Assembly: GCA_020064725.1 (NCBI GenBank)
Contig: JAGTWJ010000002.1
Coordinates: 4,340,001-4,404,000 of the forward strand
Reading direction: 5' to 3'
From: Drechslerella dactyloides
Lineage: Eukaryota; Ascomycota; Orbiliomycetes; Orbiliales; Orbiliaceae
Length of the DNA: 64,000 bases
This document shows, one piece after another, positions 22,695-32,872 of the stretch. The notes under the pieces are model-generated. The model did not search any database, was not told the DNA's origin, and saw only the letters and a program-made list of their open reading frames with translations. Position 1 is the stretch's first letter. Every line of letters begins with the position of its first letter. Position numbers and translations under genes: made by a program.

Positions 22695-24090
22695 GCAGAC
22701 TACCTCGACTACTTATCTTGGCGGTGATTCGAGATGATATGTTTCTTTATTCTATTCGTTATTCACGAGAGCTGGGCCTTTCGCTGGCTCTGTTCATGAT
22801 CCCTTCCTGTGCAAACGTTCACGGATTCTTATTCTGTAGCATAAGCTGACACGGGGATTTCTTTCTTTACTTTTCTTCTCTGAACAAGATTTCATTTTTT
22901 TCTTTCACCTGTACTTTCGTCGGCTTCTTCCTGTTTATATCTTAAAGTCGAACGTTCCAGCCGGGTTACTTGCCCTACCGAACAACCGACAGAAATCAAA
23001 TTCTTTCTAGTCAAAACTTGACACTATCGGTGTAAATTTGATCTTCCTCGCGAGTTCTGTAGACCTAGTCTCGAGGCCAGATTTGTCCGAGACTATTGTA
23101 GACCCAGCCTTATACCGTGGAGGCGATTCCCTGTAGAGCCAACGGCAAATGATTATCCAATGAGCCCATCCTGCAACCGATACATCCGATTCACCAGACC
23201 TGTAATTCTGGTAGCCACGTAGATTTCCGGTGACCTTTGTCATACACGGTATATAGTAGAGTTCGTGCTGGCGTGTCGGGTCATATCTATAAACTTGGGG
23301 AACGCCGCTTCTGGCCTGCGATACGAGGAGCATCCATCTCGTCAACGACAACTCTCTTCGACACGCGACCATCGATCCGCGACATCGCCGCTTATACACC
23401 CGTAAAGGGCCAAATCCAGCACAGCCAGAGACCTGCTAGCATCAGTCAGACTTGGCTGCAGGTTTTTACGGATCGCTGGAGATTTGGTTCCCGTCCGCAT
23501 CACCGGGATGCGTACTACAGGCAACGAGATGCTCACGCTAGCGCTGCGAATCACGAATCCGTCGGTAGTACACGCGAATTACACAGCCCTTGGTCAGCTG
23601 CAACGTGGAGCCCGCAATACAAGACTAGATCTGCTGATCCTTGGAGCGTGTAAGTCCTTAGTAAGATTTCCTTACGCGTATGCTCGAGAAATGCTGAAGA
23701 CAGTGTCAGGTTAGGCTCCATCCATCGGTCAGTTCTTAGAATGATTCTGATGCAGATGTACTTTCTCCAGGTCCATGCACCCTACTGCCAGAGATCAAGC
23801 GTCACCTCAGTATCCATTGCCGATGCCGTCCGATGGGTACTGCGAATTTGAGGCATCAAGTTTCGTCTATGTATACACTCTGAGTACTAGTCGATTGAAG
23901 TCAGGGTTCGAAGAAGGGAATGCTGACATATTCTGGGAGTCGCGGTAGAATACAAAGGTCATAAGAGACGATTTTGGGCAGCGAGATCCTACCATACTTA
24001 ATCTTAGCGTCCAGCCTCTTCTCATAGGACTTCGAACTGCACTCGGATCTTAATCGCTAACTCCAGTCCATAGAACTGTGAACATCTAAC
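22695..24090. other. Intergenic between CAP and P450 genes
   Basis: The first 300 bases are T-rich 3' UTR-like sequence of the CAP gene. Overlapping frames of 70-138 codons occur around 23007-23714 on both strands, but none has recognisable motifs. No RNA gene or clear repeat was seen. Confidence 0.35.
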
Positions 24091-26230
24091 ATGTTCCGAT
24101 ACATCTTGCCGATCGTTGGGGTAGTTGGTGGATATTTTGGCTACTCTCGTCTGAGCCTCTGGCTTAGGGAACGCAGGTTTCTTAAGTCTCAAGGGACGCA
24201 AAGAACGACTCGGATGCCTAGTTTGGCACCGTTAGGCCTTGACATCCTTTTTACGATGGTTCATGTATGATCGTCAAAGACGTGCTAGTTACAGTCTATA
24301 TTGGAAAGTCTGACAATGGTGGCAATGCAGGAACTCAAACGTCAAAGTTTCCCGGAACACAGTCGGTATGGTGGTCGAGCGTTTTTAGGATCATAACGAA
24401 AGGACTAACTGAATACCTGAAAACACTGGGAGCGGATAGACATCTCTTCGATGAGTATGTCCACGGAATTGATAATTCTCCTGGATGGTCTTTACTGACT
24501 TGGATCGAAGGCTTGGAGATACATTTAACATGGTCGTGCTTGGTTCGTACTTATACCCATTCCTTCGTTGAGATACATGCTACCTCCAGCAAATACCCGA
24601 TATCATGACATCTACATCGTGGTTTACTATATGCTGAGTTACCAAGTGTCCTGCAGGAGACAACTCGATTATCACGCGAGAACCTCGCAATATTCAAGCA
24701 TTACTAGCGACTCAGTTCGATGACTTTTCGGTTGGCGCCGCGAGACATGCCGAGTTCGGTCCCATTCTTGGCGAGGCAATCTTTACTCTCGACGGACCTG
24801 GTTGGGAATACTCAAGAGCGCTTCTTCGGCCGCAGTTTACTCGCAGTCAACTTACGCAACTACAGAATCTGGAAGAGCACCTTCAAGTGATGATGGACTG
24901 TATCATAGAGGGGGAGGCCACTGATCTCCAAAGCTTGTTCTTCGATTTGACGCTGGATTCTGGCACTGATTTTCTATGCGGCGAGTAAGTGGCCCCGCGT
25001 CTCTGAAACCTTCGGAGGTGCTTTCGCTATACTATTTTAACTAATATAAACAATATCCGATGTTCGAATTTCGGATTGTGGCATTTACTTACTGTACCTC
25101 TACATAGAAGCTGTAATGCTTTGAACCGCCGACGAAGCAGCTCTGGGAAAATACAACAAGAGAACGGTGACTCGTCAGACGCTAGTTTCGCCAATGCTTT
25201 CGCTACTTCACAAAAGCATATCCTCTATAGAATTTTGCTGGGGGACCTGGCAAGGTTTTGGAATCCACAAGAATCCCAAGACGCCAACAAGTTCTGTCAT
25301 AATTGGGTCGATGAATACGTCCAAAAAGCGCTCCGAGGCTCAAAAGCTAGCGAGAGGAGCGAGACCGGGTCTCAGGACAATAAATCATCTAAGTATATAT
25401 TCCTGGAGGCTATCGTCAAGGAGACTCGGGATCCTGTTTTCATTCGCGACTCGCTCCTTAACATTCTGCTGGCAGCGAGGGACACGACCGCTTCCCTCTT
25501 AGGATGGGTCTTCTATTCCCTCGTCCGCCACCCAGATGTCGAGGAAAGGCTTAGAAAGGTGATCCTGGAGAATTTTGGTCCGGAAAACGAGATTGATTCC
25601 AAGCCAATCACATTCGAAAGTCTGAAAAACTGCCAATACTTGAGGTTGATTCTGGATGAAACTCTCAGGCTTTATCCCCCTGTGCCATTTAACATGCGAA
25701 TGGCAGTTCGTGACACGACGCTGCCAGTGGGAGGTGGAACAGAACAGAAGCAGCCGATTTTCATATCGAAGGGCCAACGGATCAGCTATGATATCTATTC
25801 CATGCATCGGCGAGAAGATATCTGGGGCTCGGATGCCAATTGGTAAGACGCACTTCCAGCCCGCTAGCCAGGCATTTATAAAGTGAGACACCTGGATGCA
25901 CTCTCACCGTTTCTATTGTTCGGACTCGATTTCGACGTTCGGGAACTAATCAATGCGTGTGGCCTCTATAGGTTCCGTCCTGAGCGTTGGGGTGAGAAGC
26001 GCGACAAGGGCAATTTCGGTCACTTCGAATATCTCCCTTTCAATGGCGGTCCAAGAATTTGCATTGGGCAACAATTCGCTCTGACGGAAGCGTCCTATAC
26101 GATCGTGCGGATGTTCCAGCGCTTCAGGCGATTCGAAATAGCCGAGGCAAGCGAATGGACCAAGCTGAACTTGAGCTTAACCTTGGCCGTTGGTGGTAAG
26201 GGCTGTAATGTCAAGTGTTATAGGAATTGA
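24091..26230 (+). CDS. Cytochrome P450, CYP52-like, 545 aa, six exons
   Basis: Exons inferred from frame and consensus sites are 24091-24264, 24331-24365, 24440-24546, 24657-24984, 25108-25842 and 25972-26230. They total 1638 nt with consistent phases. The protein begins with a membrane anchor (MFRYILPIVGVVGGYFGYSR). It has the I-helix LLAARDTTASLLG near residue 337, ExxR in DETLRLYPP near 399-402, FRPERW, and the heme loop FNGGPRICIGQQFALTE with Cys near 490. Stretches such as ALLATQFDDFSVG, GEAIFTLDGPGWEYSRALLRPQF and VPFNMRMAV are typical of the CYP52-like group, which hydroxylates alkanes and fatty acids. The substrate here is inferred only. Exons 2-3 are the least certain: the join CG|A gives ...PEHSRHLFDEYV, and a CTAAC branch site supports intron 2. 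It acts at the ER membrane with an NADPH reductase. Confidence 0.88.
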
Positions 26231-26799
26231 GGGTACGAAATTACAGTAGTCTGGCTCCAGCGAAGCACTGGATGCGCGTCTAAAGTTGGCGACAACCGAC
26301 GAATTCAATTTTGGCTTTCGCAACGCGGCTGTACCAAGACGGACACTGCATCTCGAGCTTATCGATTTGTGGAGTTCGCCACTTGGCAAGAGAGGCTGCA
26401 GTTTTGGAGCTTTGCGCATCTGCGACCTATTTGACCTGACGGGCTATTGTGCAATGGGTCATTTAGCAACGAATTTTGTTACCTTCAGTCGAAAATTGTT
26501 GAAGAATTGTAGCCACGTCTCCACATTCTGTCTGAGCCCACCTTCAAGGTTGACACAGCTTGAACGACATTTCCCTCTGAACAAAGCGTTTAAACGTAGA
26601 CACGTAAAATCAAGAATGATATTCCGCAGGCTTGAAATGTCGTCAACTCACACTTCCCTATAACTCATCACCAACCACGACTCCCTCCAGGGGCCTGCTA
26701 CCATGGGTATCAGTTACCTTTTCATCTGATACCCCCCTGATCCATCTATATATACCCGTTACTGTACTTCAATTGCACCTCTGGGACCGGACTCTCAAG
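26231..26799. other. Intergenic, promoter of the first RBR gene
   Basis: No gene is seen. An open frame continues upstream of the RBR start to 26632, but it lacks an in-context ATG and reads through the TATA region, so it is judged non-coding. Confidence 0.4.
26747..26754 (+). promoter_or_regulatory. TATA element of the first RBR gene
   Basis: TATATATA lies 46 nt before the ATG at 26800, next to a C/T-rich stretch. This supports the downstream ATG as the start and implies a short leader. Confidence 0.5.
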
Positions 26800-28374
26800 A
26801 TGTCTGCAATTGGCCTCGTTGTCGGATTTCTCATCTGGCTCCTTACCCCGGCGTCGCTAACGAGACGCTTGAACATCCCAAACATTGGCTTCGAAAAGGC
26901 TTATCCTAACGCTTCCAAGCACTTCGCCCTTTTCTCAGAGTCCCTCACCAGCCTGTTTACCTTATCCTCTAGGCAAGACGGATTGGCTTCGCTGTACCTC
27001 TCGCCGAAGAGAGATGACGACCTCTATGTCCGCAACGCCTATCACCGGTACTATGACAGACTTCCTGGGCCGTCAAAAGGGCTTCTATATTGTATCCATA
27101 TACTCGAAGGAATACTACAGCCTCTAGAAGCTTTCCAACAGACCCGAGCTTCGCCAGCGATCAATGCGATATATAAATGTTCCCTCTTATTCCAAAAGCT
27201 TTCCTATACGCTCAAGGTCACACCGCGACTAGGCCGAGAGGGTCGTCGCCGGATCCGACGAAACGAACCGTACTTGCGACTCCCATGGAATATGGAACAA
27301 AATCCGCCCTATACAAGGCTACAGTTAGCGGAACAGGCTTTCTTCGGATCCGGCGCAGCATGGGAGCCAATAATCTTCCAGAAGCCGGTTATCGAACTCT
27401 CTGTCAACGAGATCCGCAACAGAATTGCACTCCTCGGAGAAAGTATTGGCTGGACCCCCGATCCGGGCGACGATATCAAAACATCTGGAAGTACCGTCAG
27501 TTTCTACGAGGAGACTACTACGACATGTTTCTTCTGCTACGACGATAAGCCACTGTGGCAGATGGCAGTCCTAGACTGTGACCATGTCAGCTGTATGGAC
27601 TGCGTCAAACGGAATGTCAAAATGTGTCTCCGAGATACCAGTCAGTTGCCACCTCGTTGTTGCAGCGCCTATCCATATATATACACCAGTATCGCCGTTG
27701 AAAATTCCAAGGAACTCGAGAAAATTGCCCGATGGATCGCGTCCGGTAAGAACCCCGCGCCTGCCGTCAACTGCCACCAATGCAAGAAAGAACTTTACTA
27801 TGGCTCTGTATTTGGGGATATTGCATTCTGCATACCGTGCCGCCAAAGGACTTGTGTCAAATGTAACGTCCGTTGGCACGAGTTTAAACGCATCGAATGC
27901 CGCCTCGACAGCGATTTCGGTACCTTTATGGATCTTGCCATGACGAAGAACTGGAGTCAATGCTACGCGTGTGGTCAGGTAGTCGAGAAAAGGGATGGAT
28001 GTGTGCATATGCAGTGCCGCTGTGGCGCTCAGTTCTGCTATCGTTGTGGTGGGAAGTGGCCGAGGTGCCCGTGTACCAAGGGTGATCGTAAGCCAAAGTT
28101 GATGAAGATGAAGGACGACTCGCTCATGTGCTCTGGAGAACTCTACACGGTTGAACAAAAGGAACTCCATGAAAGTAACGCAATAGAGAATGAAGCCAGG
28201 TTTAACGACACGCTTGACGCCTTGAAGCTACTGCGAATGTTGAAGATATACCAGATAAGCTGTGTACGCGAGATAACAGGACTGAGAAAAGTTTTGAAGA
28301 ACGCAGTATCAGAGGTTGTGGACCAGCGACACGATCCTTTATTTTTACCTATTCCGCAGAGTTCGGTACCATGA
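26800..28374 (+). CDS. RBR-type E3 ubiquitin ligase 1, 524 aa, intronless, with N-terminal hydrophobic segment
   Basis: The start at 26800 (CAAGATGTC) gives a hydrophobic N-terminus, AIGLVVGFLIWLLTP, which could be a membrane anchor. RING1 begins at about residue 243 with CFFC, then CDHVSCMDC and PPRCC. The IBR domain spans about 325-367 (CHQCKKEL ... CIPCRQRTCVKC ... CR). RING2 starts at about 388 (CYACGQVV) and includes DGCVHMQC with the predicted catalytic Cys near 401, then CGAQFCYRCG. RBR ligases accept ubiquitin from an E2 on this Cys before passing it to a target. The C-terminal 90 residues are helical and charged. It is the first of three RBR genes on the same strand. Unlike the other two it has no intron in RING2, and it alone has the hydrophobic N-terminus. 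Its target is unknown. Confidence 0.9.
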   Translation: MSAIGLVVGFLIWLLTPASLTRRLNIPNIGFEKAYPNASKHFALFSESLTSLFTLSSRQDGLASLYLSPKRDDDLYVRNAYHRYYDRLPGPSKGLLYCIHILEGILQPLEAFQQTRASPAINAIYKCSLLFQKLSYTLKVTPRLGREGRRRIRRNEPYLRLPWNMEQNPPYTRLQLAEQAFFGSGAAWEPIIFQKPVIELSVNEIRNRIALLGESIGWTPDPGDDIKTSGSTVSFYEETTTTCFFCYDDKPLWQMAVLDCDHVSCMDCVKRNVKMCLRDTSQLPPRCCSAYPYIYTSIAVENSKELEKIARWIASGKNPAPAVNCHQCKKELYYGSVFGDIAFCIPCRQRTCVKCNVRWHEFKRIECRLDSDFGTFMDLAMTKNWSQCYACGQVVEKRDGCVHMQCRCGAQFCYRCGGKWPRCPCTKGDRKPKLMKMKDDSLMCSGELYTVEQKELHESNAIENEARFNDTLDALKLLRMLKIYQISCVREITGLRKVLKNAVSEVVDQRHDPLFLPIPQSSVP

Positions 28375-30274
28375 GGCTTTTCTTTATTCGCTTTGATTTT
28401 GTTTTGATCCGTTTTGATTTTCTGGGCTTTCTCTCACCTGGTGTCGTACGTTTTTATTCTGGTGGCGTCGGGCGATTAGAGGGACAACAACTTTCGTTGG
28501 TGTGATGCTCGGAAACAAACATGCATTATGAGAATTGTCCTTATACTTATAAGCTTTAGGGTGAGAAATAGATCATTGTCTGAACATTTGGCGTAATTGT
28601 GATTTGGCTGATTTATAAGGCTCAGTGATGAGATAACCCAGCTTATAATTAACAGCCTGATATTAGTTGGTAACAATACGATATATGTATCGATATGCTT
28701 AGCTCGCGATGAGCAGACTGGGAAATGGTCTGATGGGCCAAATGCTCAACGGTGGCGCAGATTTTGGATAGAAAGGACAGAGGAAAGCTTTAGGATTATG
28801 TACAGCCTGAGGGTTGAAACTGAAGCCAATCCTATTTGTATTTATGGGTACAATCCTTATACACGGCCTACAGTCCTAGATGCGAGCGCTCAGGGTCCGT
28901 TATAGGGGTACTCCCGTTAATATTATTTGATAGTAGTATACCACCTGTAATCATACTGGCGGTACTAGAAGTTTTTGTTAAATATTTACCATAGTGTAGA
29001 CCTGACTTTCTTATCGAGGTGGTGACAACGGCCACTGTTGTCCAGGCTGATAGGAGTTCAGAGAACTACTTGAATATCGTCGAGCGGTCGAAATTCCGAG
29101 AATAGCAGTTCATTGTCATGATTGAGCCTTTTCTACCATATATTACAAGTGGATGGGATGCTAGGAGGTATTCAGACTCTGGATGATTGTTAGTGCGGGC
29201 AGGGCACGCTTATCTGGCTGCCCGTAGAATCTTTTGCTGAATTTGGAACGAGACTTTGACAGATTTGGCACATATCACCGGTTATATATTGATAACAGGC
29301 CATGATAGCCTATGCATGTATTGAAACCATATACACAGACGGGTAACATTGGCGATATTGGTAATCTCGAATTTTTAAGTCGTGGAGTAGAAACAGGATT
29401 CTGTAGATCTAGAGAGCGGAAGTGAGAAATAGCCTAAGCAAGAAATGAACTGTATATAACTGGATAGCTAGATATAAACTACGTTTACGTACCGCGATTG
29501 TGGTTTCTAGTAGCAGGTAATACATCGATAATTTGCTTCGAATCCACAGAAAGACAGTAGATGGCCAATCGGCTCTTCTCAGATATCTCTCGCTCGCCTG
29601 ATGTCGCGTCTCTAACGTGCGTTGACGTTGTTGCAACACCGAACGCCACATTGGGAACTATCCCGAATCGGATACTCTTTGAAAGCCCGCCCTCAGCTTA
29701 GGACTCAAAACCCCCGTCCGATCAGGGACTTCAAGCAGTCTTCAATTCACCCCACTATCCCGAAGCCCCTCCAAAGGACCACCGACGCGTCGGAATGGCT
29801 AGTCCTGGTCACCGCCAGAGAGTGCGCCTTCCTACTAGATCCAGCAACGCGACTCATCGATCGCGACACGAAGCCGAATTTGGATCCTGCGAGGCTCGGC
29901 TAGTTTGGCGCTAGTTTGGCGTCATAGCCATCACGAGATAGTTGGTGACATCTGAGTCGACTTTTTGGATATGACAGATTCTCAGCTTCGTTTGCGACAA
30001 CAGAACAGTCATCGTCAGCTCTTTCCGGATTGCGCAGGAGATATCGGCCCCGTAGCTTGTATTTTAATAACCGGACCGCCAGCTTTAATTCAATCTACAC
30101 TTTCATTCATCATTGCTATTCTTCCAATCGATTACTCAATTCATCATTACATCAATATCCTAAGCTTCTAGAACTTCAGTCGACGCGAGTTAGCTCGAAA
30201 ATCACAGGAATAACCTTCTCGACTTCGGCCTTTCTCCCTAGACCGCTTCGTAAACGGATACTTGCGGTCTCGCC
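28375..30274. other. Intergenic between RBR 1 and RBR 2
   Basis: A T-rich 3' flank comes first, then AT-rich sequence. No gene is supported. A frame at 29622-29903 is probably leader or spurious. The 28880-28970 stretch has opposed GGTACT/AGTACC-like words and may be a decayed transposon end, but this is weak. Confidence 0.35.
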
Positions 30275-31977
30275 ATGTCCGCTGTCGACGGTAGCCCGCG
30301 CCTTGTCGACCTTACTGCGGACTCCGAAGGAGACACCGAACATGTCGAGCTGCAGGGAACCGACGTCGATATGATAGATGACAATGCATCAGATTCCATA
30401 GTCGACTCTAGCTCCCCCGCTCCTTTAAGATCGAGACCAAAGCCCACAACGTCACGGCCTGGTATCACGAAAAAGGCGATTCCTCGAGCGAATGCGAAAC
30501 GGTCGACGAAGAAAACTCCCGGATCCTTCTCACAATGGCGGAGCGGCCAGAGTTTCGAAGACATTGAGGCCGAAGATTCCCCGACTGCCAAACGGGAGAA
30601 GAGAAAGCTCGAAAGAGAGGCCGAAGAGAAGGAGATGGGAAAGAGAATCCAGGAGCTCGCAGCAACTGTGGGTTGGAAGCAGCCGAATAGAACAGACCAA
30701 CGGACGACCAAAAAGAACTCGACTGCGGTACCATACCGATACAAGGAGGAGCGACTTACTCTTTGCGCCATGTGTGATGACAAGGTGCCAGTTTCTGAAT
30801 CGACAAAGCTTCGTTGTAAGCATCGGCACTGCAATTCCTGTCTTCAACGGAACTTCGAGATGGTCATCAATCAACCGAACATGTGGCCAGCGAAATGCTG
30901 CGGACCATTGGACCAAGATCTCGCGTACGGCGTTCTCACGAAGGAAGAATTTGAGCGTTTCCTAGATGTTAAGCGCTCGAAAGAGCAAATGTCTACGTCA
31001 AGCTGCTACAACTGCCAAAAGCAGCTGCTCTCTGTCAACATCGTCGGCGGCGGCTCTGGGTTTTGCATGGCCTGTGAGTGTATCACATGTATACACTGCA
31101 CAAAGGCTATGCATGAGGGCGCTTGTTTGTTGGATCCGGAGACAGAGAAGCTGCTTAAGGTGGCGCAAGGGAAGAGATGGAGCAAGTGCCCAAGATGCTC
31201 AAATATGGTAGAGCGTAACACTGGTTGCAACTCGATGATGTGTCGGTATGTTCACCTCCTATTACCCCAATGTTTGTGAAAGTTCGTTGATACTAACCCA
31301 AGCTTATCTTTAGTTGCGGCACAAACTTTTGCTACAGATGTGGTCGAGAAATGATAATATGCAACAGGAATAACGACTGCGCACAAATCGAATTCCAGTC
31401 CGATATGTGGCAGAAACAATCTCCGCATCAACCACTGCAACTAGACGCGACCAAGATGGAAGAGTACCGCGAACGTTCGAAGAAAGGAGAGGAAGCATTG
31501 TTGGTCGCACGCAATGCCATGGCAGACCAAAACTCCAAGGCCCTGGAGAAGCAACAAGTTGTCTCTGAAATTCTCACGCTTCGCGCGAAGCTTGACAAGA
31601 GATCACCAAGGAAAACACCAAGAAAAAGTAGTCCGAAAGCGAAGCCACCGCCGACACCTACATCGACTACTTCTGTCGAACCACCAACCCCTGCCGGAAT
31701 CGAGGACATCAAGCAAAAGTATCCCGCTTTAATGAAGGTGTTGGAAGACGACAAGCCTGAAGAACCACCAGCAAAAGTACCGAGTCTAATGGACAAATTC
31801 AGAACCTCGTTTCCCGCACTGATGAAGGAATTTGATGAGAAAGCGCCTCGCGCTGTTGAAGAAGATCCTGGCGACTGGCCTATGCCAGATGTGAAGGATG
31901 ACGGGCTTTTTAACTTTGATCTATTTCTCCAGTCGTCGGACATTACAGGTGAAATGGGTTTTGGTTTGCGCCTGTAG
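30275..31977 (+). CDS. RBR-type E3 ubiquitin ligase 2, 544 aa, one intron, with SIM-like motif
   Basis: Exons are 30275-31245 and 31314-31977. The 68-nt intron has GTATGT, TACTAAC and TTTAG and splits an Arg codon inside RING2 (MMCR|CGTNF). The N-terminus has RLVDLTADSEGD near residues 10-20, which looks like a SUMO-interacting motif. Basic and acidic disordered sequence follows, with a charged helix near 105-130. RING1 starts at about 164 (CAMC, CKHRHCNSC, AKCC). The IBR is at about 244-284 (CYNC ... CMACECITCIHC). RING2 starts at about 305 (CPRC) with NTGCNSMMC, predicted catalytic Cys near 318. The tail carries a coiled coil, a Lys/Pro-rich linker, and two copies of a YPALMK/FPALMK motif. 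A nuclear, SUMO-linked ligase role is inferred, not shown. Confidence 0.9.
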
Positions 31978-32872
31978 GCACACGCTGCATTGATTCCTGT
32001 CTTTTGACGCTTCGTGGAACAACTGACCCCTTTTTTTATACGTCAATTGCACTCATCCTTTATTTCCTTTTCATCTTTGTTTAAAACTTTCTTTGTAATA
32101 TTTTTGAGCCTGCGTGCTGTTGAGGATGCTGTTTCCCGGTTTTTAATGCCGAAGAGAAACCCGAAGCTTTGCTATGTAACATGTCTGTCTGTCAGGCGTC
32201 TTTTGACTATACCCTTTTTCCTTGCGTTTGTCCGCTAATGATGTTAGGTCCTTTTTTCCTTCATCTTCACTTCTTCTGCGCCTCAACATTCTTATGTTAC
32301 GCTTTAGCACACTAGCCTCGAATACAATTGAATGGACATTTGTTCCGCACAAGGGGCACTTTGCAGCTCTGACATCGAGAGATTTATTTGATGTTCGCCG
32401 CCATAGTCATGAGAGCCGGGCTCGCATGGTGTGGGCCTGTGCTCAACCTGACTCACAAGGCGAGTACTGTCACGTCAACGAAGACAACATTCCAGGCGCC
32501 CAATCAGGGCATCTCTGAACTGGCCAACAGCTGCCGAATCTAAGGCGCGACTGCCACATCGCGACTGGCCATCAACCCTGCATTCGCAAATTTACATCGA
32601 CGCCTGATTGGCCACAGATAACCCGCGTCGCCGCTGCAGAAACGTGTTGGCCGCTCGGCATCGTCCGTCCTGTTTGCTGGCAGCCTGCCGCCCTGGAATA
32701 TACTGGCGTCCAAAGGTGCCTGCGCAGCTTTTCTGCATTTGCATCAGCGGACTCCTCAATTTCAGGATGCGTTTATAAAATCTGGCAGCCTTTTACTTTT
32801 CAGGCACGGATTTTTTGTTCTCTTGGCAGCTCTTTATTATATTTTTGCGGTTGCACGACTGTTCGTTCAAGC
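31978..32872. other. Intergenic between RBR 2 and RBR 3
   Basis: The first 300 bases are T-rich, terminator-like 3' flank. The rest is the promoter of RBR 3, with CCAATCA-type words near 32496 and a TATAAAA at 32774. No gene is seen. Confidence 0.4.
32774..32780 (+). promoter_or_regulatory. TATA box of the third RBR gene
   Basis: TATAAAA lies 99 nt before the ATG at 32873 in an otherwise GC-balanced promoter, followed by a T-rich initiator-like zone. The spacing fits a fungal promoter. Confidence 0.5.

Noticed and set aside
23007..23714. Overlapping frames of 130-138 codons on opposite strands
   Set aside because: Neither has motifs or splice partners, and each is explained as the shadow of the other.
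26632..26799. Upstream extension of the RBR 1 frame
   Set aside because: It runs through the TATA element, and the ATG at 26800 has the better context and starts a clear hydrophobic segment.
29622..29903. 93-codon frame upstream of RBR 2
   Set aside because: Polar, low-complexity, no family, and likely promoter or leader of the next gene.
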